Source: Psychromarinibacter halotolerans
GTDB lineage: Bacteria > Pseudomonadota > Alphaproteobacteria > Rhodobacterales > Rhodobacteraceae
Direction of reading: 5' to 3'
Length of the DNA: 64,000 nt
NCBI RefSeq assembly: GCF_029168315.1
Contig: NZ_JARGYD010000005.1
Location: forward strand, 1 to 64,000
A program made the position numbers and the translations under genes. Below the pieces are notes generated by a model. The model was not told the origin of the DNA. It saw nothing but the letters and a program-made list of their open reading frames with translations, and made no database searches. Below, piece by piece: positions 23,954 through 33,256 of this stretch (positions are counted from its first letter, which is position 1; each line of letters opens with the position of its first letter).

Positions 23954-25939
23954 ATGCGTTGGATCGTCAGAATTGGACTGGCGCTGGTCGCCGTCTTGGC
24001 GCTGGGGCTGGGAGCGTTGGTTCTGTTTCCCACCGAACGCATCGCGCGGATCGCGACCGAACGGTTCGAGGCGGCGACGGGCCGCGAGATGACCATCGCG
24101 GGCGACATCCGCCCGTCGATCTACCCCGTCGTTGGCGTCTCGACCGGTCCTGTGACCATCGCGAACGCAGACTGGTCCGATGCCGGGCCGCTGCTGACGG
24201 CGGACGGTCTGTCGCTCGGCGTCGACTTGATGGCGCTGATCGGCGGGGACATCCACATCACCCATGTGGCCGCCGACGCGCCAGAGGTGTTGCTGGAGAT
24301 CGCCGCTGACGGCCGTCGCAACTGGGATATGTCCGACCCGGTCACGGCAGAGGCCGCGCAGCCCGACGATGTGCCGGAGACGGTCGAAACGCCGGGCGGT
24401 CTGCCGGTCTTCGCGGTGGACGAAGCGCGGGTGACCGCCGGGCATGTCGTGTTCATCGACCATGCCGCCGGACGCCGGACCGAGGTCTCTGCAATCGACC
24501 TGACCGCCCACCTTCCCGATTTCGCGGGGGCCGCCGATGCGCAGGTCTCTGCGGTGATGAACGGGCAGCCGATCGGCGCCGAGGTGGCTGTGTCGCAGCT
24601 GTCCGCCTTTTTGCAGGCCGGTGCGGTGCCGGTCAGCGTGGCCGCGACCGTCGGCGGCAACAGCCTGTCGTTCGAGGGGCGCGGTGGCCTGTCGCCGGTG
24701 GCGGCGGGCGGGCGCCTAAGCGCGGATGTCGCGGCGATGACGGACCTGTTCGCGCTGCTGGACCAGCCCGCGCCCGCGATCCCCGAGGGGCTGGGTCGCC
24801 GGATCGCGCTGGACGCCGAAGTCACCGCGACGGATCAGGCCCGCCTGACCCTGCGCGACGGCACTTTGACGCTGGACGGAAACCGGCTGGCGGTCGAGGC
24901 GGACGTGGATCTTGCCGGGGCGAAGCCGAACATCGTGGGGCGGATTACAGGTGGGGCTTTGGATCTGTCGGCGCTTGGCGGCGGCAGCGATGGCGGCGGC
25001 GGTGGCGCGTCCGGGGATGGAGCGGCGACCGGCTGGCCGACCGACAGCATCGATGTCAGCGCGCTGCACACCGCGAACGCGGACATCTCGATGCAGGCCG
25101 AAAGCATCGACCTTGGGGTCGTGACGCTGGGCCGCACCAACCTGCGCACCACGCTGGCCGACGGTCGCGCCTTGACAGAGTTTCGCGAGCTTGGCGCCTA
25201 TGGCGGCACCGTGGCGGGGGCCTTCGTGGTCAACGGCAACGGTGGGCTTTCGGTCCGTGCCAACCTGACCGGCGCTGGGCTGGCGCTGCAACCGCTGCTG
25301 GAACAGGCAGCGGACTATGACCGGCTGGACGCCCCGGCAGACTTCACGCTGAACCTTCTTGGTGTCGGCAACAGCGTCGACGCGCTGATGCGCAGCCTGT
25401 CCGGCGATGGCGCGCTGGGGCTGGGGCAGGGCGAACTGCGCGGGCTCGATATTGCCGGGATGGTGCGCAACATGGACGCCTCGTACGTGGGCGAGGGGCA
25501 GAAGACGATCTTCGACAGCGTCGCGATGACCTTCGCCATCGACGGCGGCGTCCTGCGCAATGACGACCTCGCGCTGGCTGCGCCGCTTCTGACCGCGACC
25601 GGAGAGGGCACCGTGGGGCTTGGCGAGCAGGTGCTCGACTATCGCCTGTTGCCGGTCCTGCTGGAACAGCAGACGGGGCAGGGGCTGCGCGTTCCGCTGA
25701 TCATCTCGGGGCCGTGGGCCGATCCCCGGTTCCGGCTGGATCTTGAATCGCTTGTCGAACAGGAATTCGGGGACGAGATCGAGGAGCTCAAGACCCGCGC
25801 GGAGACCGTCGTGACCGACAAGATCAGCGAAGAACTCGGGGTCGAGGTCGACTCGCTCGACAACATCGAGGACACGCTGAAAGAGGAACTGACGAACCGC
25901 GCGGCGGGCGAGCTTCTGAAGCTGTTGGGTGGAAACTGA
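23954..25939 (+). CDS. AsmA family protein
   Basis: The 661-residue protein has one N-terminal membrane anchor (residues 1-25) and the AsmA start pattern (FPTERIARIATERFEAATGREM). A long periplasmic repeat-like beta region follows, and a C-terminal AsmA domain (SGDGALGLGQGELRGLDIAGMVRNM, LLTATGEGTVGLGEQVLDYRLLPVL). A Gly/Ser-rich linker lies near the middle. AsmA-type proteins act in envelope lipid transport or outer membrane assembly. ATG 23954 is chosen; a 20-residue extension from 23894 precedes the membrane anchor. It converges with gcrA. Confidence 0.9.
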   Translation: MRWIVRIGLALVAVLALGLGALVLFPTERIARIATERFEAATGREMTIAGDIRPSIYPVVGVSTGPVTIANADWSDAGPLLTADGLSLGVDLMALIGGDIHITHVAADAPEVLLEIAADGRRNWDMSDPVTAEAAQPDDVPETVETPGGLPVFAVDEARVTAGHVVFIDHAAGRRTEVSAIDLTAHLPDFAGAADAQVSAVMNGQPIGAEVAVSQLSAFLQAGAVPVSVAATVGGNSLSFEGRGGLSPVAAGGRLSADVAAMTDLFALLDQPAPAIPEGLGRRIALDAEVTATDQARLTLRDGTLTLDGNRLAVEADVDLAGAKPNIVGRITGGALDLSALGGGSDGGGGGASGDGAATGWPTDSIDVSALHTANADISMQAESIDLGVVTLGRTNLRTTLADGRALTEFRELGAYGGTVAGAFVVNGNGGLSVRANLTGAGLALQPLLEQAADYDRLDAPADFTLNLLGVGNSVDALMRSLSGDGALGLGQGELRGLDIAGMVRNMDASYVGEGQKTIFDSVAMTFAIDGGVLRNDDLALAAPLLTATGEGTVGLGEQVLDYRLLPVLLEQQTGQGLRVPLIISGPWADPRFRLDLESLVEQEFGDEIEELKTRAETVVTDKISEELGVEVDSLDNIEDTLKEELTNRAAGELLKLLGGN

Positions 25940-25966
25940 CCGCGACCTGCACCGCGAGACAAAGAA

Positions 25967-25993
25967 AAACGCCGCCCCCGAAGGGCGGCGTTT
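25967..25993. terminator. Bidirectional terminator between asmA-like gene and gcrA
   Basis: A perfect 11-bp stem 25967-25977/25983-25993 (AAACGCCGCCC/GGGCGGCGTTT) lies between the two converging genes, 28 bases past the AsmA-family stop and 25 past the gcrA stop. Confidence 0.85.
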
Positions 25994-26017
25994 CAACATT
26001 CAATCTGGCGATACGCC

Positions 26018-26593
26018 TTAGCGGCGACGGTCGCGGCGCGAGCTCATCGGCTGGAACGCGACGCTGACGTGGGCTTCGCAATAGGGTTTGCCCGCCTGCA
26101 CGGACAGACCGCAGAACCAGAAATCATCGGTCGCCGGGTCGCCGATGGGCCATTTACAGGTCCGCTCGGTCAGTTCCATCAGGCTGATGCGCTTTGCCTT
26201 CTTCTCGATCTCGCGCACGTTGGCCAGCGTCTCGGGGCTGATCTCGTTCGCGGAAGGCTGCGGCGGCAAAGGCTGGCCCGCCGGGATGATCGCCTTGCGC
26301 GCCACCGGCGCGGGCTTTTCCGGTTCCGCCGCGGGGGCTGCGGCCTTCGCAGGCTCGGGCTTGGGCGCGGGCTTCGCGGGTTCGGCGCGGGGCGCGGGCT
26401 TTTCAGCCTCTGCCGGTTTCGCCTCTGCAGCTGCGCCGCCACCGCTGGCGCGGTTCGACAGGCCCAGACGGTGCACCTTGCCGATCACGGCATTGCGGGT
26501 GACGCCGCCCAGCTCTTTAGCAATCTGGCTGGCGCTCTGGCCTTCCGACCACATCTTCTTCAGAAGTTCCACGCGCTCGTCGGTCCAGGACAT
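26018..26593 (-). CDS. gcrA: Cell cycle regulator GcrA
   Basis: The 191-residue protein has the GcrA DNA-binding N-terminus (MSWTDERVELLKKMWSEG, SASQIAKELGGVTRNAVIGKVHRLGLS). A long Ala/Pro/Glu-rich linker follows (residues 50-110), and a C-terminal part with CKWPIGDP and FCGLSVQAGKPYCEAH that contacts the housekeeping sigma factor in Caulobacter. GcrA works with CcrM methylation at GANTC sites to time cell-cycle genes. The gene is a member of the conserved alphaproteobacterial core; mipZ is in the same window. Confidence 0.95.
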   Translation of the reverse strand: MSWTDERVELLKKMWSEGQSASQIAKELGGVTRNAVIGKVHRLGLSNRASGGGAAAEAKPAEAEKPAPRAEPAKPAPKPEPAKAAAPAAEPEKPAPVARKAIIPAGQPLPPQPSANEISPETLANVREIEKKAKRISLMELTERTCKWPIGDPATDDFWFCGLSVQAGKPYCEAHVSVAFQPMSSRRDRRR

Positions 26594-26989
26594 GTCCGGT
26601 TCCTCAATCTCTCACAACGGCTCATTCGCGCCGGGCACCTTGCCGCCCGGCCTGCGAAAGGCCGATTTTCATCTGGGTCTCCCTATTTTATGGATCATGG
26701 CAGCGGATACAAGGTCAGCTGCCATGTGCGGGCTGCAGTTGCGGCATTTTCCGCCGCATTCCGGCTGTTTTGCGCGGCCGGACACAACGGTCTTCCCTTC
26801 GCGGCGGTCCTGCGCTATCGACACCGCCATGATCGTACGCGCACATACGCTTCCCGCACGACGCCGACGCTAAGTCGCCGGCGAACGATCCCGCATGGCC
26901 TGCCGGACCATGCCCCACGACACCCCCTAAACATTGACAGCCTGCCGTCTATCCGGCACTTCAAAGGCTTCCATACAAGGACCATCGAC
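26594..26989. other. Intergenic region between gcrA and argD, 396 bases
   Basis: This divergent spacer must hold the promoters of gcrA and argD. A TTGACA at 26934-26939, 51 bases before argD, has no good -10 at 16-18 bases. Frames that run in here from the argD side lack codon bias and are taken as non-coding. No repeat or RNA gene was seen. Confidence 0.4.
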
Positions 26990-28180
26990 ATGATCCCGTC
27001 CGTTCTGCCGACTTACAACCGGGCCCCGCTTTCTTTCGTGAAGGGCGAGGGCAGCTGGCTGATCGACACCGAGGGGCGCCGATTCCTTGACCTTTGCGCC
27101 GGGATTGCAACCACGTCGCTGGGCCATGCGAACCCGGACCTTGTCGCCGCGCTGACCGAGCAGGCGAACGCCGTCTGGCACGTCTCGAACCTGTACACCA
27201 TTCCGCAGCAGCAAAAGCTGGCGGACATGCTGGTCGAGAACACCTTCGCCGACACCGTGTTCTTCACCAACTCGGGCACCGAGGCCTGCGAACTGGCCGT
27301 GAAGATGGCGCGCAAGCATCAGCATGACGCGGGCCACCCGGAAAAGACGCAGATCCTGACCTTTACCGGCAACTTCCACGGCCGGTCTTCGGCCGCCATC
27401 GCCGCCTCGGGGACCGAGAAGATGGCGAAAGGCTTCGAGCCGCTGCTGCCCGGCTTCACCATCCTGCCGTTCGGCGATCTCGACGCGGTGAAGGCCGCCG
27501 CGAACGAAACGACCGCCGCCATCCTGATCGAGCCGATCCAAGGCGAAGGCGGCATCCGCCCGCTGCCCGACGATCAGCTGAAGGCTCTGCGCGAGATCTG
27601 CGACGCCACCGGCGCGCTGCTGATCTTCGACGAGGTGCAATGCGGCATGGGCCGGACCGGGCGCCTGTTCGCCCATGAATGGTCCGGCGTGACGCCTGAC
27701 ATCATGATGGTCGCCAAGGGCATCGGCGGGGGCTTTCCGCTGGGCGCCGTGATGGCCACCGAACATGCCGCGTCGGGCATGGTTGCGGGCACCCACGGGT
27801 CGACCTATGGCGGCAACCCGCTGGGCTGCGCCGTGGGCGCCAAGGTGATGGAAATCGTGACCTCTGACGGCTTCCTTGACGACGTGAACCGCAAGGCCGG
27901 GATGCTGCGCCAGAAGCTTGAAGGTCTGGTGGCCGCACACCCCGACGTGTTCGATCACGTCCGGGGGCAGGGCCTGATGCTGGGTCTTGTGTGCAAGCCC
28001 GCCGTGCAGGCCGCTGACGTGGTCAAGGCCGGGTATGCGCAAGAGATGCTGCTGGTCCCCGCCGCCGAGAACACCGTGCGCCTGCTGCCCGCGCTGACCA
28101 TCGGCGACGACGAGCTTGCCGAAACGGTCACCCGCCTTGACCGCGCCGCCGCTTCTTTGGACATGACGCAACCCGCCTGA
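26990..28180 (+). CDS. argD: Acetylornithine / succinyldiaminopimelate aminotransferase
   Basis: The 396-residue class-III PLP aminotransferase makes N-acetylornithine in arginine synthesis and often also serves lysine synthesis. Visible landmarks are TNSGTEACELAVK, GNFHGRS, Asp214 in FDEVQCG (pyridine N contact) and Lys243 in VAKGIGGG (Schiff base). ATG 26990 gives the normal MIPSVLPTYNRAPLSF start. argF follows 68 bases later on the same strand, so the two probably form an arginine operon. Confidence 0.95.
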   Translation: MIPSVLPTYNRAPLSFVKGEGSWLIDTEGRRFLDLCAGIATTSLGHANPDLVAALTEQANAVWHVSNLYTIPQQQKLADMLVENTFADTVFFTNSGTEACELAVKMARKHQHDAGHPEKTQILTFTGNFHGRSSAAIAASGTEKMAKGFEPLLPGFTILPFGDLDAVKAAANETTAAILIEPIQGEGGIRPLPDDQLKALREICDATGALLIFDEVQCGMGRTGRLFAHEWSGVTPDIMMVAKGIGGGFPLGAVMATEHAASGMVAGTHGSTYGGNPLGCAVGAKVMEIVTSDGFLDDVNRKAGMLRQKLEGLVAAHPDVFDHVRGQGLMLGLVCKPAVQAADVVKAGYAQEMLLVPAAENTVRLLPALTIGDDELAETVTRLDRAAASLDMTQPA

Positions 28181-28248
28181 CCCTTTCCACGGGCGAACCG
28201 GAAGAACGGCACCCCGGGCAACGGCCCGGGGATCGCCGCAAGGACCTG

Positions 28249-29178
28249 ATGATGAAACATTTTCTAGACATTCACACCACCGACACCGATGACCTGCGGA
28301 CGATCATCGACAGCGCGCAGGCGATGAAAACCGCGCGCAACGGCCGCCCCAAGGGAACGAAGGACGACGACCAGCCGCTGGCCGGTCAGATGGTCGCGCT
28401 GATCTTCGAAAAGCCGTCGACCCGGACGCGCATCTCGTTCGACGTGGGCGTGCGCCAGATGGGCGGCGAGACGATGGTGCTGTCGGGCGCCGACATGCAG
28501 CTGGGCCACGGCGAGACCATCGCCGATACCGCCCGCGTTCTGTCGCGCTACGTCGACCTGATCATGATCCGGACCTTCGAGGAAGCGACCCTGCTGGAGA
28601 TGGCCGAGCATGCCGACGTGCCGGTGATCAACGGCCTGACCAACCGCACGCACCCCTGCCAGATCATGGCCGACGTGATGACCTTCGAAGAACACCGCGG
28701 CCCGATCGCAGACAAGAAGGTCGTGTGGTCCGGCGACGGCAACAACGTCTTCGCCTCGTTCGCCCATGCCGCCGGTCAGTTCGGCTTTGACCTGACCTTC
28801 ACCGGCCCGGAAACGCTGGACCCGGAAAAGGCGTGGTTCGACTACTGCGCTGGCAAAGGCCGCCCGCTTACTGTCGAGCGTGACCCGGTCAAGGCGGTCA
28901 CCGGCGCCGATCTGGTGGTGACCGACACGTGGGTGTCGATGCACGATCCCCAGTCCGCACGCGAGCGGCGGCACAACCAGCTGCGCCCCTATCAGGTGAA
29001 CGAGGCGCTGATGAAACATGCCAAGGACGATGCGCTGTTCATGCACTGTCTGCCCGCTCACCGCGACGACGAGGCGACCAGCGCGGTGATGGACGGCCCG
29101 CATTCGGTCATCTTCGACGAGGCCGAGAACCGTCTGCATGCCCAGAAGGCGATCATGCGCTATTGTCTCGGCGTCTGA
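28249..29178 (+). CDS. argF: Ornithine carbamoyltransferase
   Basis: The 309-residue enzyme forms citrulline from ornithine and carbamoyl phosphate. It has the carbamoyl phosphate loop KPSTRTR (residues 55-61), the RTHPCQ motif, the SMHDPQ-like ornithine loop region (DTWVSMHD) and the closing HCLPAHR. ATG at 28249 or 28252 are both possible. It follows argD and ends at a strong terminator. Confidence 0.96.
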   Translation: MMKHFLDIHTTDTDDLRTIIDSAQAMKTARNGRPKGTKDDDQPLAGQMVALIFEKPSTRTRISFDVGVRQMGGETMVLSGADMQLGHGETIADTARVLSRYVDLIMIRTFEEATLLEMAEHADVPVINGLTNRTHPCQIMADVMTFEEHRGPIADKKVVWSGDGNNVFASFAHAAGQFGFDLTFTGPETLDPEKAWFDYCAGKGRPLTVERDPVKAVTGADLVVTDTWVSMHDPQSARERRHNQLRPYQVNEALMKHAKDDALFMHCLPAHRDDEATSAVMDGPHSVIFDEAENRLHAQKAIMRYCLGV

Positions 29179-29195
29179 GCGCATAGCAGCCAGTC

Positions 29196-29231
29196 AAAGC
29201 CGCCGCGATTTCACGATCTCGGCGGCTTTTG
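29196..29231 (+). terminator. Intrinsic terminator after argF
   Basis: A 10-bp stem starting AAAGCCGCC (29196) pairs with GGCGGCTTT (29221-29229) and is followed by TGCTTGT. It closes the argD-argF operon before gnd. Confidence 0.8.
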
Positions 29232-29286
29232 CTTGTCTGTGCCGCCTGCGCGCATACGTTAGCGCCAGCAGGAATTGGAGACGACT

Positions 29287-30699
29287 ATGGCAGAAGCACG
29301 CATCGGGCTCGTCGGGCTTGGAGTAATGGGCGCGAACCTCGCGCTGAATATCGCGGACAATGGCTTCCCCGTCGTCGTCCACAACCGCACGACCAGCGTG
29401 ATCGACGATTTCATCGCGAACGCGGGCGATCTGGCGGACCGGCTGGTTCCGGCGCAGGACTATGCCCAGATGGCCGCCGCGCTAACGCCGCCCCGCGCGA
29501 TCATCATCATGGTCAAGGCGGGCGGTCCGGTCGACGCGGTGATCGACGAACTGAAGCCGCATCTCGACAAGGGCGACATCATCATCGACGCGGGCAACGC
29601 CGACTTCAACGACACCCGCCGCCGCGAGGCGGACCTGAAGGACGAAGGTTATCGCTTTGTCGGCATGGGCGTGTCGGGCGGCGAGGAAGGCGCGCGGCAC
29701 GGTCCGTCGATCATGGTCGGCGGCGCGCCCGAGGCTTATGCCGAACTGTCCGAGATCGTCGAAGCCATCGCCGCCAAATATCAGGACGTGCCCTGCGCCG
29801 CCCACATGGGCCCCGATGGCGCGGGCCACTTCGTGAAGACGGTGCACAACGGCATCGAATACGCCGACATGCAGATGATCGCCGAGATCTACGGCATCCT
29901 GCGCGACGGCGACGGCCGCTCGCCCGAGGCGATTGGAGAGATCTTTCACGAGTGGAACCAAGGTCCGCTTCAGTCCTACCTTGTCGAGATCACGGCCGAG
30001 GTGCTGCGGGCGACCGATCCGGAAACCGGGTCGCCGATGGTGGACATCATTCAGGACATGGCGGGTCAGAAGGGCACTGGCCGCTGGACCGTGATCGAGG
30101 CGCTGAAGCTTGGACAGTCGCCCTCGACCATCGAGGCCGCGGTGGCCGCGCGGTCTTGGTCCGCGGGCAAGCCGCTGCGCGAAACGGCAGAGGGGCTGCT
30201 AAAGGAACTTCCGGGCGCAGAGACCGCGCTGCCGCTGCTGGAGGGCGACCTTGAACGGGCGCTGCTGGCGGCGCGCATCATCGGCTACAGTCAGGGCTTC
30301 TCGTTGCTGCGCGCGGCGTCGGACGAGTTCGACTGGAACCTCGATCTGTCCTCGGCCGCCGAGATCTGGCGCGCGGGCTGCATCATCCGGTCGTCGCTTT
30401 TGGACGACATCGCCACCGCCTTCCGCGAGGATCTTCCGGGCGACACGCTGGTGCTGGCGCCGTCCTTCGTGCGGATGCTTAACGACGCGATCCCGGCGCT
30501 GCGCCGGGTGGTGTCGCAGTCGGCGATCAATGGCCTAGCGGTGCCCGCGCTGTCGTCGGCACTGGCCTATTACGACACGCTGCGCAAAGGCCGCGGAACC
30601 GCCGCCCTGATCCAGGGGCAGCGCGACTTCTTCGGCGCCCACGGGTTCGAGCGGACCGACAAGGACGGCACCGACTACCACGGGCCGTGGGGTCAGTAA
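29287..30699 (+). CDS. gnd: NADP-dependent 6-phosphogluconate dehydrogenase (decarboxylating)
   Basis: The 470-residue enzyme oxidises 6-phosphogluconate to ribulose 5-phosphate in the pentose phosphate pathway. The N-terminal Rossmann fold has GLGVMGANLALNIADNG and VHNRT (the Arg favours NADP). The catalytic region has GMGVSGGEEGARHGPSIM and HFVKTVHNGIEYADMQ, and the C-terminus ends GTDYHGPWG. ATG 29287 is preferred over a TTG 12 bases upstream. It is a single gene with its own terminator. Confidence 0.97.
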   Translation: MAEARIGLVGLGVMGANLALNIADNGFPVVVHNRTTSVIDDFIANAGDLADRLVPAQDYAQMAAALTPPRAIIIMVKAGGPVDAVIDELKPHLDKGDIIIDAGNADFNDTRRREADLKDEGYRFVGMGVSGGEEGARHGPSIMVGGAPEAYAELSEIVEAIAAKYQDVPCAAHMGPDGAGHFVKTVHNGIEYADMQMIAEIYGILRDGDGRSPEAIGEIFHEWNQGPLQSYLVEITAEVLRATDPETGSPMVDIIQDMAGQKGTGRWTVIEALKLGQSPSTIEAAVAARSWSAGKPLRETAEGLLKELPGAETALPLLEGDLERALLAARIIGYSQGFSLLRAASDEFDWNLDLSSAAEIWRAGCIIRSSLLDDIATAFREDLPGDTLVLAPSFVRMLNDAIPALRRVVSQSAINGLAVPALSSALAYYDTLRKGRGTAALIQGQRDFFGAHGFERTDKDGTDYHGPWGQ

Positions 30700-30724
30700 G
30701 ACCGCAGCCGCGCATCTGGACAGG

Positions 30725-30749
30725 AAAGGCCGCCCTTGGGCGGTCTTTT
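30725..30749 (+). terminator. Intrinsic terminator after gnd
   Basis: A 7-9 bp stem (AAGGCCGCC with GGGCGGTCTT, one G-T pair) is followed by TTTTCATTTAT. It lies 25 bases past the gnd stop. Confidence 0.75.
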
Positions 30750-30837
30750 CATTTATCAGGCTCTTGATGCCGAATTTTACGGTCATTCCCGCAGATACGA
30801 TTGCATATCGAACATCGGCGATGGGCCGGTTCGGCGG

Positions 30838-33249
30838 CTACTTGCGTGGCTTGGCCCGAAGGGTGGGGTCGGCTTGCGTCGGATCTTCGGGCCACGGATG
30901 CTTGGGATACTGGCCGCGCATATCCTTGCGCACGTCGGCGTAGCTGTTCGCCCAGAACCCCGGAAGATCGGTCGTCACCTGCACCGGGCGCCGGGCCGGG
31001 GACAGCAGCGTGACCCGCAGCGGAAGCCGTTCCGGCCCCACGGTCGGGTGCCGTGTGACGCCGAACATCTCCTGCAACCGTACCTCGATTCCCGGCACGC
31101 CCCCGGCGTAATCCACCGGCACCTTGCGGCCCAGCGGCGTCTCGAAATCCGAGGGGGCCAGTCGGTCGAGATCCTGCTGCTGAGCCCAGTCCAGCCGAGA
31201 CAGAATGGCCGCCGACAGGTCCAGCCCCTCCAGTGACCGGCGGCCCAGCAGGTGCGGGTACAGCCAATCCCCTAACGCGGTCATCAGCCCGTCGTCGGAA
31301 CAGTCAGGCAGGTCGGCGCCCTGCGCGCGCAGCAGTTCGATCCGCGATTGCAGCCTGCGCGCGCGGTCATTCCAAGGCAGCCCAACGTCCCGCGCGGCGT
31401 CCAGCAGGGCGCTGGCATAGGCCTCGGCGGGCGGGGTCTTCCAGACGCGGTCGTCCAGCACCAGCGCGCCGAACATTTCGTGCCGCCGCGCCTCGACCCG
31501 GCGGTGACGCTTGGACCAGCGGCAGACGTCGTGCCACGCGATCCGGTCAGAATAGAGGCTGCGCAGTTCCGCCTCGGTCAGGGCCACCGCCTGCCGGATC
31601 CGCGCTTCGCGCCCGCGCCCGTCAAGGTCGGTCGCGACGATCAGGCGGCTGCCCGCCAGCGGATCGGCCGCGTCCATCTGGGCGCCGGTGCCGCCCGACA
31701 GCAGCCAGCGCGGGTCGTCGCCAGGCCGCCGCAGCCCGACCCGGTCGGGATAGGCCAGCGCGGCCATCTCGGCGGGGGACAGGTCGCCGCCGGTGCCGCG
31801 CGCCAGCCGCGCCAGCCGCTTCGCCTCGGACGCGATCCGTTCCAGGCCAGGGTTGCCGCGCGGTCGCTTCAGGGCCGTCAGGCGCAGCGCCAGATCGCAG
31901 CCTTCGCCCCGCAGCGGGTCGCGTTCGTTCAACAGTGCGGCCATCTCCGCACCGGAAGGCCCCGCGGATTCCAGCATATGTGCAAGTCGCGGATGCAGCG
32001 GCAGCGCCGCCAGTCGACGCCCGTGTTCGGTGATCGACCCCGACGCATCCAGCGCGCCCAGATCGCGCAGCAGCGCCCGCGCCTCGTCCAGACCGCCTTC
32101 GGGCGGGGCGGTCAGCAACGCAAGATCGTCAGTGCCCGCCACGCCCCACAGCGCCAGTTCCAGCGCCAGACCGCACAGGTCGGCGGTCACGATCTCGGGC
32201 GGCGGGAAGGCCAGAAGGCCGCCTTCCTCGCCCTTGGTCCACAGCCGATAGCACACGCCGGGCGCAACCCGCCCGGCGCGACCGGCCCGCTGTGTCGCCT
32301 CGGCCCGCGTCACCCGCTCGGTCACCAGCCGAGACATGCCCCGGCCGGGATCGAACCGCGCGCGCCGGGCCTGCCCGCCATCGACCACCACGCGCACGTC
32401 CTGAATCGTCAGCGCGGTTTCGGCGATCGACGTCGCCAGCACCAGCTTGCGCCCCTCGGCCAGTGGCGAGACGGCGGCGCGCTGGGCCGTGAAGGGCAGG
32501 GCGCCGTACAGCGGCTGCACCCGGACGTGGCGGGGCAAGCGCCCGTCCAGCGCCGCCTGTACGCGCCGGATCTCGCCCTCTCCCGGAAGGAAGGCAAGGA
32601 TGCCGCCCTTGGTCTCGGACGCCGCCTGCACCAGCAGGTCGGCCATCGCGGTATCGAACCAGACGCCCTTGGGCACGGGCTTGTCCAGCCAGCGCAGATC
32701 GACCGGAAAGGACCGCCCGTCCGAGGTCACGACCGGCGCGTCCAGCATCCGCGCCACCGGCTCGGCGTCCAGCGTGGCGGACATCACCAGCACCAGCATC
32801 TCGGGCCGCAACGCGCCGCGCACCTCCCATGCCAGCGCAAGGCCCAGATCCGCGTTCAGGCTGCGTTCGTGGAATTCGTCAAAGATCAGCGCCCCGATTC
32901 CGGTCAGTTCCGGGTCGGATTGCAGCATTCGTGTCAGGATGCCCTCGGTCACCACCTCGATCCGCGTGGTCTTCGACACCTTGGTGTCGCCCCGCATCCG
33001 GTAGCCGACGGTTTGTCCGACCTCTTCGCCCAGCACCTCGGCCATCCGCACCGCGGCACCGCGCGCGGCCAGCCTGCGGGGTTCCAACATCACGATGCGG
33101 CCCTCGGCGGGCAGGCCGGCCTCTAGCATCGCCAGCGGCACGCGCGTGGTCTTGCCCGCCCCGGGTGGCGCCTGCAGGACGGCAACGCCGGGCCCGCGAA
33201 GGGCGGTCAGCAGGTCCGGAACGGCGTCGTCGATCGGAAGGGCGGTCAT
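30838..33249 (-). CDS. hrpB: ATP-dependent helicase HrpB
   Basis: The 803-residue DExH-box protein has motif I PPGAGKTT (residues 28-35), motif II DEFH (124-127), SATLDAEPV as motif III, and motif VI QRAGRAGR. These are followed by the helicase-associated and HrpB-specific C-terminal domain (LPVRVTLLSPA-type region). HrpB is a putative RNA/DNA helicase whose cellular role is not settled. ATG 33249 is preferred, 7 bases after the upstream stop; a longer start at 33285 would overlap it. It forms an operon with the DUF3108 gene. Confidence 0.93.
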   Translation of the reverse strand: MTALPIDDAVPDLLTALRGPGVAVLQAPPGAGKTTRVPLAMLEAGLPAEGRIVMLEPRRLAARGAAVRMAEVLGEEVGQTVGYRMRGDTKVSKTTRIEVVTEGILTRMLQSDPELTGIGALIFDEFHERSLNADLGLALAWEVRGALRPEMLVLVMSATLDAEPVARMLDAPVVTSDGRSFPVDLRWLDKPVPKGVWFDTAMADLLVQAASETKGGILAFLPGEGEIRRVQAALDGRLPRHVRVQPLYGALPFTAQRAAVSPLAEGRKLVLATSIAETALTIQDVRVVVDGGQARRARFDPGRGMSRLVTERVTRAEATQRAGRAGRVAPGVCYRLWTKGEEGGLLAFPPPEIVTADLCGLALELALWGVAGTDDLALLTAPPEGGLDEARALLRDLGALDASGSITEHGRRLAALPLHPRLAHMLESAGPSGAEMAALLNERDPLRGEGCDLALRLTALKRPRGNPGLERIASEAKRLARLARGTGGDLSPAEMAALAYPDRVGLRRPGDDPRWLLSGGTGAQMDAADPLAGSRLIVATDLDGRGREARIRQAVALTEAELRSLYSDRIAWHDVCRWSKRHRRVEARRHEMFGALVLDDRVWKTPPAEAYASALLDAARDVGLPWNDRARRLQSRIELLRAQGADLPDCSDDGLMTALGDWLYPHLLGRRSLEGLDLSAAILSRLDWAQQQDLDRLAPSDFETPLGRKVPVDYAGGVPGIEVRLQEMFGVTRHPTVGPERLPLRVTLLSPARRPVQVTTDLPGFWANSYADVRKDMRGQYPKHPWPEDPTQADPTLRAKPRK

Positions 33250-33256
33250 CGGCGCG

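Noticed and set aside
21598..24108. Upstream extension of regulator paralogue 2 to 836 codons
   Set aside because: The added N-terminal 200 residues run antisense through the small DUF1127-like gene and the AsmA gene start and match nothing. The SARP-like domain starts at 23487.
26934..26962. TTGACA before argD as a promoter
   Set aside because: No acceptable -10 hexamer lies 16-18 bases downstream, so it was not listed as a promoter.
26069..26989. In-frame extension of argD through the gcrA region
   Set aside because: It is antisense to gcrA and then non-coding spacer. The normal ArgD N-terminus begins at 26990.
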